Source of the DNA: Pseudomonadota bacterium
GTDB taxonomy: Bacteria > Myxococcota > Myxococcia > Myxococcales > Myxococcaceae
DNA: 17,131 nt
Assembly: GCA_023424585.1 (NCBI GenBank)
Contig: JAFADT010000536.1
Span: forward strand, 1-17,131
Reading direction: 5' to 3'
Part shown: positions 1-8,368 of the stretch, piece by piece
How positions within the stretch are numbered: position 1 is the first letter of the stretch
Layout: every line of letters begins with the position of its first letter
The notes under the pieces: generated by a model
The model's input: the letters and a program-made list of their open reading frames with translations, nothing else
Databases searched by the model: none
What the model was told of the DNA's origin: nothing
Program-made: the position numbers and the translations under genes

Positions 1-767
1 CGTTCCGGAGCCTCTTCGACTTCCTCGAACAGCTGAACCAGCGGGCGCGCCTCGCGGCACTGGAGAGCCTGGGGACGGTTGGCGTCAGCCGTGAGGAGGT
101 GCGCCAGTTCGCCGCGCAATATGTCGAAGCAGGGGGCGCCATCTCTGGCGCCGTCACGGCTGCGATGACGGGCGCCGGCGCGAGCGCCGTGACGACAGGG
201 CTCGTCACCAGCTTCGCCACCGCTGGCACCGGCGTCGCCATGTCGGGCCTCTCCGGGGCCGCGGCCAACAGCGCGCTTCTGGCCTGGCTGGGCGGAGGCT
301 CCCTCGCGGCGGGCGGCTTTGGCATGGCGGGCGGTGCGGTGGTCCTCGGAGGAATCGCGGTGGCGCCCGCCGCGGCCGTTGCCGGTTTCCTCCTTGCTCG
401 TGAGGGCGAGAAGGCGAAGACGAAGGCTGAGGCGTACGCGAGCGAAGTGAACAAGCAGGTGGCGAACATCGAAGCCATCATCGGACTGCTCGCGCGAGCG
501 GGAGTCCGTGTCGATGAGCTGAGCGCGGTCCTCGAGCTACTTGATCAGCGCGCGAAGGTGGCACTCGAGTCCCTCTGGGCATTGTCCGGCCACTTCAGTG
601 CCGAGGACGATTCGCATCTTGCTCGCTTCGCCATCGCCATGCAGTTGGTCAAGGCGGAGAGTGAGTTGATGCGCGTCCCGCTCTTCAACGAAGGCGGCGA
701 CATCAACGGTCAGCTCGAGGTGCTGATCGGGCAGACCCGTCGCCTTCTGCAAGCGGAGGCGGCATGA
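1..767 (+). CDS. Partial gene: glycine-zipper membrane-inserting protein, 5' end outside window
   Basis: The reading frame is open from base 3 and shows no stop upstream, so this is the C-terminal about 254 residues of a longer protein. A GTG at 99 is possible but would cut a helical N-terminal stretch that reads as genuine protein. The most visible feature is a roughly 90-residue Gly/Ala/Ser/Thr-rich hydrophobic segment (bases 129-398). It has GxxxG-like spacing, and LAWLGGGSLAAGG lies at its centre. A basic/charged helix starting REGEKAKTKAEAY follows, then a helical C-terminal region. The order helix, hydrophobic glycine zipper, helix is what membrane-inserting or pore-forming helical proteins look like; that function is inferred. 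The Gly-rich segment resembles one I recall from hypothetical proteins of many bacteria, but I know no function for them. The stop overlaps the next start as ATGA, so the two products are probably made together. Codon use is slightly richer in A/T-ending codons than elsewhere in the window. Confidence 0.8.
   Translation, partial: FRSLFDFLEQLNQRARLAALESLGTVGVSREEVRQFAAQYVEAGGAISGAVTAAMTGAGASAVTTGLVTSFATAGTGVAMSGLSGAAANSALLAWLGGGSLAAGGFGMAGGAVVLGGIAVAPAAAVAGFLLAREGEKAKTKAEAYASEVNKQVANIEAIIGLLARAGVRVDELSAVLELLDQRAKVALESLWALSGHFSAEDDSHLARFAIAMQLVKAESELMRVPLFNEGGDINGQLEVLIGQTRRLLQAEAA
755..759 (+). promoter_or_regulatory. Ribosome binding site for the 764 gene
   Basis: GGAGG lies 4 bases before the ATG at 764 and inside the end of the preceding gene. 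It supports ATG 764 as the start and indicates that the pair is translated in a coupled way. Confidence 0.55.
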
Positions 768-1168
768 CCTCGGCGAAGTTGACCCCCACGGGCGGGTTGT
801 CCGCGGCGGGGATTGGCGAAGTCATGCAGGGCATCCTGACCATCACCGAGTGCGTTCGCGACATCGCGAAGGAGCAGACCGAGCAGACGCGCCTGCGGGA
901 GCATGCCCGGGTGAACGTCAAGCACATCCACGCCATGCGCGACACGCTCCTGCACTACCTTGACCGCAGCTTCGACGAGCGCAAGGAGAACTTCCGGCAG
1001 CTCTTTGAACGGCTCGACAGCGCCATCCAGGGCAACAACGTGCAGCTGGCTTCGGCCGTGCTGGAGTCCGTGGTGAAGCTAGCCGAAGCTTCGCCCTTCA
1101 AGGCCCTGCAGGACGTGGCGGCGACACGCGCGGCCCTGGGGCAGAAGGACCAGGAGTGGCAGTTCTAG
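764..1168 (+). CDS. Small helical protein of unknown function, partner of the glycine-zipper protein
   Basis: A 134-residue protein with no signal peptide or membrane segment, predicted mostly alpha-helical. After a short Thr/Gly/Ala-rich N-terminus (residues 1-20), residues about 25-60 form a charged amphipathic helix. The central block around residues 65-85 contains LLHYLDRSFDERKENFRQLF, followed by a helix ending in a VVKLAEASPFKAL stretch. I do not recognise a named domain. The ATGA overlap (764-767) with the upstream gene and the GGAGG just before the start indicate a two-gene operon, so a cytoplasmic or peripheral partner of the glycine-zipper protein (regulator, chaperone or antidote) is a reasonable but unproven idea. 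Its stop (1166-1168) directly abuts the stop of the convergent nuclease gene, leaving no space for a separate terminator. Confidence 0.85.
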   Translation: MTSAKLTPTGGLSAAGIGEVMQGILTITECVRDIAKEQTEQTRLREHARVNVKHIHAMRDTLLHYLDRSFDERKENFRQLFERLDSAIQGNNVQLASAVLESVVKLAEASPFKALQDVAATRAALGQKDQEWQF

Positions 1169-2806
1169 TCAGGCGCCCTGACGCGACAGCCTGCGTTCCA
1201 GGCGCTCCAGGCGGAGCTTGTGGTCCTCGGGCAGCTCCACGGGGGCCGCGAGCCTTGCGTGGTACAGGGCCCGGGGCAGGTCCTTGAGGGAGTGCTCGTA
1301 GAGCTTCGTCAGGGACAGGTGCAGCGCCGCGCCCTGCCCGGGCTTCGCGAACGTGAGCGCCCGCTGGAGGTGCGCCGCCGCCATCTCGCAGTCACCGGCG
1401 CGGCGGCAGAGGCGTGAGGCCAGCATCAGCGCCTCGATTCCCACCGGGCCCCCGCCCTCCGCGGCGGCCTTCGCGAAGGACAGCGCCCGCTCCGCGTCCC
1501 CTGCCCGCTCCGCCACCTGCGCGAAGCCGAGCAGATCCCTCGGGTCCTGCCGCTCCGGGCTCTCCGCCTGGAAGCGGCGCACCAGGTCGCCCAGCAGCGC
1601 CGCCAGGAGCAACAGGTCCTTCTGGTTGTGCTCCAGCACCGGCACCAGCTCCGAGCCGTCCGCGCCTCGCAGGAAGCGGAAGTACAGCTCCGGGATCAGC
1701 GCCCCATCCACGTCGTCGACCCGGTGGTGCCCCAGCACCTTCGACTCCAGGTGCACCAGCCGCGCGCCCTCGCCCCGGTGCTTGAACACGCGCCGGGCGC
1801 AGTGCAGCAGGTCCAGGTGCGGCAGCTCCTTCGGCACCGGCACCCGGTTCAGCACGAAGCGCGTGCGCAGCAGCGGCCAGTCGAAGCTCTTGCCGTTGTA
1901 CGTGACCAGACAGGACGACGACGCCATGCGCTCGGCCAGCAGGCGCAGCATGGGCGCCTCTTCGCCCATGCGCCGCAGGAAGAGCTGCTGCACGCGCAGC
2001 GAGCGTTCCTCGAACCAGCCCAGGCCCACCAGGAACGGCACCGTGCCCGTGCCGCCCGCGAGCCCCGTCGTCTCCGTGTCCAGCAGCAGCATCCGCGTGA
2101 AGTCCACCGCCTCCAGCGCCGGATGCAGCGCCAGCCCCGCCACCAGCCGCGCCTCCACGTCGAGCGCCGCCGCCACCGGCGCCGTGCCGTGACGGTGTTC
2201 CGGCGAGTACACCTGCTCGGCCACGTGCACCGTGCCATGCGGCGTCGAACGCGCCTCCACCGGCAACGCCCGGGGCTCCGGGACCGGCGCCACCGCCCTC
2301 CGAGCGGACGCCGTTCCCTGACGCTCCGCCCAGAACGACAGCAGCTGGCGCAGCGCCTCCACCCGGGGATCCGAAGCGCCACCCGTCGCGACGACGCCGC
2401 GCTTCGCCGCGAACCGGCGGCGCGCCTCCTCGCGCAGGTCCACGAGGCCGTCCGCTCGCTGGGACTCACCGCTCTGCCCGGCCTCTCCGTCCGCCCGCGA
2501 GGACTCACGGAGCCGTCCGGCCTCGCTGTCCACTGGAGCAGCGCCCGCACGCGCCGCCGTGGCCTCGGGAGCGTCGAGCTCGGGCGCACCCTCGCCGTCC
2601 ATCGACAGGCGCTTGCGCAGCGCCTGGACCAGCACCTCCGCGAGGGTGGTCGTCCCCGCCTCCTCCACCGTCGGGGCCCCGTTCACCTCCGGGGCCAGCG
2701 TGCGCGCCGCCACCGCCGGCGGCTCCACCCCGGTGCTCACGGGCGCCCGAGCCTGACTGCCGGGGCCCGCGCTGGTGAGTCGGGACAGCTTGCGCTTCAG
2801 GTCCAT
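1169..2806 (-). CDS. mrfB: MrfB/YprB-like DEDDh exonuclease with TPR-like C-terminus
   Basis: A 545-residue protein whose central RNase H-like domain (about 235-412) carries the DEDDh residues: DTETTGL gives D243 and E245, YNGKSFDW gives D309, and LEHNQKD gives H393 and D397. This matches the YprB family, which in Bacillus subtilis (MrfB) is a metal-dependent exonuclease acting with the helicase MrfA to repair mitomycin C damage. The C-terminal 120 residues are helical with TPR-like repeats, as in YprB. The ATG at 2806 was chosen because GAGGAG (2819-2824) precedes it and MDLKRKL is a normal protein start; the frame is open up to 2950, but that part is Arg/Trp-rich and overlaps the upstream helicase gene. 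Residues 15-190 are Ala/Glu/Pro-rich and look disordered, with a near-repeat (SSRADGEAG / SQRADG) at 102-120. This makes it clearly longer than the roughly 410-residue Bacillus protein. Confidence 0.87.
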   Translation of the reverse strand: MDLKRKLSRLTSAGPGSQARAPVSTGVEPPAVAARTLAPEVNGAPTVEEAGTTTLAEVLVQALRKRLSMDGEGAPELDAPEATAARAGAAPVDSEAGRLRESSRADGEAGQSGESQRADGLVDLREEARRRFAAKRGVVATGGASDPRVEALRQLLSFWAERQGTASARRAVAPVPEPRALPVEARSTPHGTVHVAEQVYSPEHRHGTAPVAAALDVEARLVAGLALHPALEAVDFTRMLLLDTETTGLAGGTGTVPFLVGLGWFEERSLRVQQLFLRRMGEEAPMLRLLAERMASSSCLVTYNGKSFDWPLLRTRFVLNRVPVPKELPHLDLLHCARRVFKHRGEGARLVHLESKVLGHHRVDDVDGALIPELYFRFLRGADGSELVPVLEHNQKDLLLLAALLGDLVRRFQAESPERQDPRDLLGFAQVAERAGDAERALSFAKAAAEGGGPVGIEALMLASRLCRRAGDCEMAAAHLQRALTFAKPGQGAALHLSLTKLYEHSLKDLPRALYHARLAAPVELPEDHKLRLERLERRLSRQGA

Positions 2807-2818
2807 GCCGCGCCCGCG

Positions 2819-2822
2819 CTCC

Positions 2823-2824
<2 letters not shown>
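2819..2824 (-). promoter_or_regulatory. Ribosome binding site deciding the mrfB start
   Basis: On the minus strand TGAGGAG contains both the stop codon of the helicase gene (2823-2825) and a GAGGAG Shine-Dalgarno, 12 bases before ATG 2806. This arrangement implies translational coupling and argues against the upstream in-frame starts within the helicase gene. Confidence 0.6.
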
Positions 2825-5243
<2,419 letters not shown>

Positions 5244-5256
5244 AGGGCCGGACACT

Positions 5257-5270
5257 GTACAGACGTGTAC
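5257..5270. promoter_or_regulatory. Candidate operator: 14-bp palindrome before mrfA
   Basis: GTACA-GACG-TGTAC is a perfect inverted repeat of two 5-base arms with a 4-base spacer, centred about 20 bases upstream of the chosen mrfA ATG. Size and position fit a dimeric repressor site controlling the repair operon. It does not match the E. coli LexA box (CTG-N10-CAG), and only loosely recalls the GAAC-N4-GTTC type. The assignment rests on symmetry and position alone. Confidence 0.35.
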
Positions 5271-5290
5271 CCGGAAGGACAACGCGCGTC

Positions 5291-5311
5291 AGGACCCACC
5301 AGGGCGGTCCT
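5291..5311. repeat. Inverted repeat AGGACC...GGTCCT in the divergent promoter region
   Basis: Two perfectly complementary 6-base arms (5291-5296 and 5306-5311) are separated by 9 bases. It could be a hairpin in the 5' leader of either transcript or a protein-binding site. No U-run follows on the plus strand, so it is unlikely to be a terminator. Confidence 0.3.
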
Positions 5312-5427
5312 TTGGGGGCCCATCACCCACATTCGCGCCCGGCAGTAGCGGGCACGATTTGCTCCTGGACAGGCGGCCTCGGGAGGCGTCGACGGGCTTC
5401 CGGAGCGGACCCTAGTGTCCCGCGCCC

Positions 5428-6675
5428 GTGGCGCTCGCGATCTTCCTCTTCACGTACGTCTTCATCGCCGGGGTCCGGCTGCCCTTCATCAAGCTGGACC
5501 GTCCGGGAGGCGCGCTCCTGGGCGCCACGCTGATGGTCGTCGCCGGGGTCGTCACGCCCGCGGAGGTCTTCGGCCACAGCACGGAGCGCGGCCGCCAGGC
5601 CATCGACATGGACACGCTCGTCCTCCTGCTGGGGATGATGCTGCTGGCCGTGTACCTGGCGCAGGCGAACTTCTTCCGCGCCGCGGGGGCCAGGGCCCTC
5701 AAGGTCGCGCACACGCCCCGCCTGCTCCTGGTGGCCGTGACGTTCGTGAGCGCGTTCCTGTCCGCGTTCCTCGTCAACGACACCGTGTGTCTGTTCCTCA
5801 CGCCGCTGGTGCTGGCGGTGGTGGAGGATGCGCGCCTGCCGCCCGCGCCGTACCTGCTCGCGGTGTGCATGGGCAGCAACAGCGGCTCCGTGGCCACCTT
5901 CACCGGCAACCCGCAGAACATGCTGATCCAGGGCGCGTCCGGCCTGGGCTACGCGCGGTTCGCCGCGTACATGGCCCTGCCCGCCCTGCTGTCCACGGCC
6001 ATCGTCGCCGTGTCCCTGCTCTACCTGTTCCGCAGGGACTTGCCGGCCGCGCGCTTCGACACGCACCCGCCCCCGCTGGAGGTGAACCGCCGGCTGCTGA
6101 CGCTGGGGCTGGGCGGCCTGCTGGGCGTGGTGGTGGCGTTCTTCGCGGGCCTGCCCATGAGCTGGAGCGCGCTCGCGGGCGGCGTGCTGGTGATGACGCT
6201 GTCCGGGCACGACTCGCGCGAGGCGCTGGAGCGCGTGGACTGGGTGCTGCTGCTCTTCTTCGCCAGCCTCTTCGTCGTCGTGCACGGGGTGAACAAGGCG
6301 GGCTGGGCGGAGGAGATCCGCCACCTGTTCTCCCCGCTGATGGCCGGGCCGCCGTGGCGCGAGACGCTGGGCTTCGCGGGGCTGACGCTGGTGGCGTCCA
6401 ACCTCTTCAGCAACGTGCCCTTCGTGATGCTCGCGCGCGCGTGGGTGCCGGCCATGCAGGAGCCGGAGCTGGCGTGGCACGTGCTCGCGCTGGGCTCCAC
6501 GCTGGCGGGCAACCTCACGCTGGTGGGCAGCGTGGCCAACCTCATCGTCTTCGAGGCCGCGCGCGGCAGGGTCCGCATGGGCTTCATGGACTACCTGCGC
6601 GTGGGCGTGCCCGTGACGCTGATCAGCTTCGCCGTGGGCCTGGGCGTCCTCCTGGCCGAGCACGCCCTCTTCTAG
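5428..6675 (+). CDS. ArsB/NhaD (ion transporter) superfamily permease
   Basis: A 415-residue polytopic inner-membrane protein with about ten or eleven hydrophobic segments. The two inverted halves carry the hallmark loops of this superfamily: FLVNDTVCLFLTPL (about 114-127) with GSNSGSVATFTGNPQN (149-164) in the first half, and SNLFSNVPFVML (324-335) with GSTLAGNLTLVGSVANLIV (356-374) in the second. Members exchange or export anions or cations (arsenite in ArsB, Na+/H+ in NhaD, dicarboxylates or citrate in relatives). The substrate cannot be read from sequence here, and there is no arsR, arsC or arsA nearby to favour arsenite. The GTG at 5428 gives a hydrophobic first helix (ALAIFLFTYVFIAGV) of normal family form, although no clear ribosome site precedes it. 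The stop overlaps the stop of the convergent lipoprotein gene (bases 6672-6675, CTAG). Confidence 0.87.
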   Translation: MALAIFLFTYVFIAGVRLPFIKLDRPGGALLGATLMVVAGVVTPAEVFGHSTERGRQAIDMDTLVLLLGMMLLAVYLAQANFFRAAGARALKVAHTPRLLLVAVTFVSAFLSAFLVNDTVCLFLTPLVLAVVEDARLPPAPYLLAVCMGSNSGSVATFTGNPQNMLIQGASGLGYARFAAYMALPALLSTAIVAVSLLYLFRRDLPAARFDTHPPPLEVNRRLLTLGLGGLLGVVVAFFAGLPMSWSALAGGVLVMTLSGHDSREALERVDWVLLLFFASLFVVVHGVNKAGWAEEIRHLFSPLMAGPPWRETLGFAGLTLVASNLFSNVPFVMLARAWVPAMQEPELAWHVLALGSTLAGNLTLVGSVANLIVFEAARGRVRMGFMDYLRVGVPVTLISFAVGLGVLLAEHALF

Positions 6676-7511
6676 GGATCCGGATCCGGCAGCTCGCCCG
6701 GGGGCAGCCGCTGCTCGGGCGGCGTGGGCACGGCGGCCGGCGCGATCGCCGGGGTGACGGCGGAGGGCACGGTGTCCGGTGCGGCGCTGCCCGTGGGGAC
6801 CGAGCCCCTGCGGTTCTTGGGCGTCAGGTCCTTCACGAACATGTCCGCCACCTTGTCCAGCAGCTCCGTCATGGCCAGGCGGAACAGCTCCGGCTCCTTG
6901 CCGACCTTGAACGGATCCAGGTGCGGGGCGCCCTGATCCACGCCGTCCATGTCGAACGGCCGGCGCCACAGCTCCGAGCGCCCGTCCAGCCGGAACATGC
7001 GCCCGTACCCCTTGAGGTAGGCCCCGGCGCGCCCGTCGTCGCTGCGCATGCCGTAGTCCTGGATGACGAACTCCACGATGGTGTCCGCGCCCAGCGGGGC
7101 CATCAGGTCATAGTCCGGCGCGTTGGCGGGCACCTCCTCCACGAGGAAGCTCTCCAGCGCGGAGGCCACCCGGGCCGGGTCCACCGTGTCCGTCCAGGGG
7201 GCCTCCTCCGGCAGGCGCGACAGGGTGGTGACGCGCAGGCGCTCGGACAGCTCGAAGCGCGTCACCGCCTGCTGGAGCTTCACGGTGAGCCGGCGGTCCG
7301 CCTCCTTGGGCTCCAGCTTCTTGAGCTTGTCCGCGTAGGTGTCGTCCTCCTGGAAGACGCGGCTCTTGGGGCCAGCGCCGTCCTCGATGCGGGAGATGAA
7401 GGCGGGCCGCTGGACCCGGTCCAGGTCCGCGCCGGACAGTCGCTGGGAGGCACAACCAGCGGTGAAGGCCACGAGGACTGCCGCGAAAAGGACGCTTCGG
7501 CTTCGCACCAT
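6672..7511 (-). CDS. Lipoprotein of unknown function
   Basis: A 279-residue protein with a signal sequence (MVRSRS, then a hydrophobic stretch) and a lipobox FTAGC with the lipidated cysteine at position 20. It is therefore predicted to be membrane-anchored outside the cytoplasm, in the outer membrane if the usual +2 rule applies (Ala at +2). ATG 7511 was chosen because it places the signal peptide at the N-terminus; the frame is open upstream to 7886, but that part has no protein-like character. The mature part is mixed alpha/beta and charged. The last 45 residues are Pro/Ala/Thr-rich and probably disordered. The mid-region (LMAPLGADTIVEFVIQDYG) resembles the beta-rich core of myxobacterial putative lipoproteins, but I cannot name a family. 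It is divergent from the MshEN gene and separated from it by 91 bases, so shared regulation with the type VI-linked unit is possible but not shown. Confidence 0.85.
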   Translation of the reverse strand: MVRSRSVLFAAVLVAFTAGCASQRLSGADLDRVQRPAFISRIEDGAGPKSRVFQEDDTYADKLKKLEPKEADRRLTVKLQQAVTRFELSERLRVTTLSRLPEEAPWTDTVDPARVASALESFLVEEVPANAPDYDLMAPLGADTIVEFVIQDYGMRSDDGRAGAYLKGYGRMFRLDGRSELWRRPFDMDGVDQGAPHLDPFKVGKEPELFRLAMTELLDKVADMFVKDLTPKNRRGSVPTGSAAPDTVPSAVTPAIAPAAVPTPPEQRLPPGELPDPDP

Positions 7512-7602
7512 GAGGCCCAGGCTATCCCATCCCCGTCCGCCTGGCCTGTTCGCGACCCACTGGAGGCCTGGGGAGTGTCCGGCGCTGATATGCTGCCCGG
7601 CC
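7512..7602. promoter_or_regulatory. Divergent promoter region with an imperfect inverted repeat
   Basis: This 91-base gap separates the lipoprotein gene from the MshEN gene and should drive both. AGGCCCAGGC (7513-7522) and GCCTGGCCT (7539-7547) pair with a one-base bulge and a 16-base loop, and a further AGGCCTGG occurs at 7564-7571. I see no strong Shine-Dalgarno at normal spacing before GTG 7603 and no clear -35/-10 pair. Confidence 0.35.
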
Positions 7603-8361
7603 GTGACTCCTCCCCCTCCTGTTCCTCCCGGCCCGGGCCCCAACCGCAAGCGGCGGTTGGGGGAGATCCTGATGGACGCCGGCCTGCTCACCGAAACCCA
7701 GCTGCGCACCGCGCTGGCTGAACAGCGCAAGTGGGGGGGCCGGCTGGGCCTCACCCTGGTGCAGATGGGCGTCGTGGACGAGAGCTCCATGGTGCACGCC
7801 CTGTCTCGGCAGCTGGCCATCCCCACCGTGGACCTGGACACGCACGCCCCCGTCCCGTCCGCGCTCCAGGCGCTGCGCGTGGACATCGCCGAGCGCTACA
7901 CCGTCTTCCCCATCGCCTACGAGCCCGCGACCAAGACGCTCACCGTGGCCACGTCGGACCCCACCAACGTGGAGTCCCTCCAGGAGCTGGCCTTCCACTC
8001 CGGCCAGAAGCTCCAGGTGGTGGTGGCGACCGCGTCCTCCATCGAGCGCGCCATCCGGCACCACTACCACGGAGAGATCACCTCCACGGCCGCCACGCCG
8101 CTGAGCTTCGGCCTGGAGGAGGCCACCTTCGAGCTGGCCCCGCCCCAGCAGCCGGAGGCCGCCGCGGCGCCGCGGACGCCCACGCCGCCGCCGGTGGTGC
8201 GCGACGCGGAGCTGGCGTCGAAGGTGGAGGCGCTCACGCAGCAGGTCTCGGACCTGGAGCGCATGGTGGCGCAGCAGGCCCGCGTGATGCGCGCGATGAT
8301 GGACGCCCTGGAGGCCCGAGGCGCGCTGACCCGCGAGGAGGTCCAGGCGAAGGCCCGGTGA
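7603..8361 (+). CDS. Stand-alone tandem MshEN (GspE N-terminal) protein, predicted c-di-GMP sensor
   Basis: A 252-residue cytoplasmic protein. Residues 18-41 (RLG...L...G.LL...L...L..Q) and 47-70 match the two 24-residue nucleotide-binding motifs of the MshEN domain, separated by exactly 5 residues as in the c-di-GMP-binding MshE ATPase. Each copy has one conservative change to Met (position 7 in the first, position 17 in the second). The rest of a GspE_N fold follows (to about residue 155, ending SSIERAIRHHYHGEI). In place of an ATPase domain there is a Pro/Ala linker (175-200) and a C-terminal coiled coil (about 202-250). There is no Walker A, so this is a sensor or adaptor rather than a secretion ATPase. 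GTG 7603 was chosen because the first ATG in this frame falls within the first motif. The stop lies 7 bases before the VgrG-like gene, so the two are almost certainly co-transcribed. Confidence 0.85.
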   Translation: MTPPPPVPPGPGPNRKRRLGEILMDAGLLTETQLRTALAEQRKWGGRLGLTLVQMGVVDESSMVHALSRQLAIPTVDLDTHAPVPSALQALRVDIAERYTVFPIAYEPATKTLTVATSDPTNVESLQELAFHSGQKLQVVVATASSIERAIRHHYHGEITSTAATPLSFGLEEATFELAPPQQPEAAAAPRTPTPPPVVRDAELASKVEALTQQVSDLERMVAQQARVMRAMMDALEARGALTREEVQAKAR

Positions 8362-8368
8362 CCACGGC

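Larger units (their letters stand above)
5244..5427. promoter_or_regulatory. Divergent intergenic region between mrfA and the permease gene
   Basis: This 184-base gap must hold the promoters of both the leftward repair operon and the rightward permease gene. It contains two inverted repeats (5257-5270 and 5291-5311, listed separately). I do not see a convincing -35/-10 pair or a sigma-54 GG-N10-GC element on either strand, and the permease has no clear Shine-Dalgarno. Confidence 0.5.

Noticed and set aside
99..101. GTG 99 as the true start of the left-edge gene
   Set aside because: The frame continues open to the window edge with protein-like helical sequence, and the GAGGAG-like bases before the GTG are too close to act as a ribosome site.
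5244..5282. Upstream TTG start for mrfA at 5282
   Set aside because: It would add 13 residues with no helicase-family character, runs through the palindrome, and lacks a ribosome site; ATG 5243 is simpler.
5428..6675. Arsenite efflux pump ArsB
   Set aside because: Superfamily loops are present, but no arsenic-resistance genes are nearby and the substrate cannot be told from the sequence.
5415..7721. Long plus-strand frame (768 codons) across the permease and lipoprotein region, and a 548-codon minus-strand frame at 5323-6969
   Set aside because: Both are Arg/Gly/Ala/His-rich shadows. The permease frame has clear membrane helices and family loops, and the lipoprotein has a signal peptide.
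7603..8361. Type II/IV secretion ATPase (GspE/PilB)
   Set aside because: Only the N-terminal MshEN region is present; Walker A, Walker B and the ATPase domain are absent, and the gene ends naturally.
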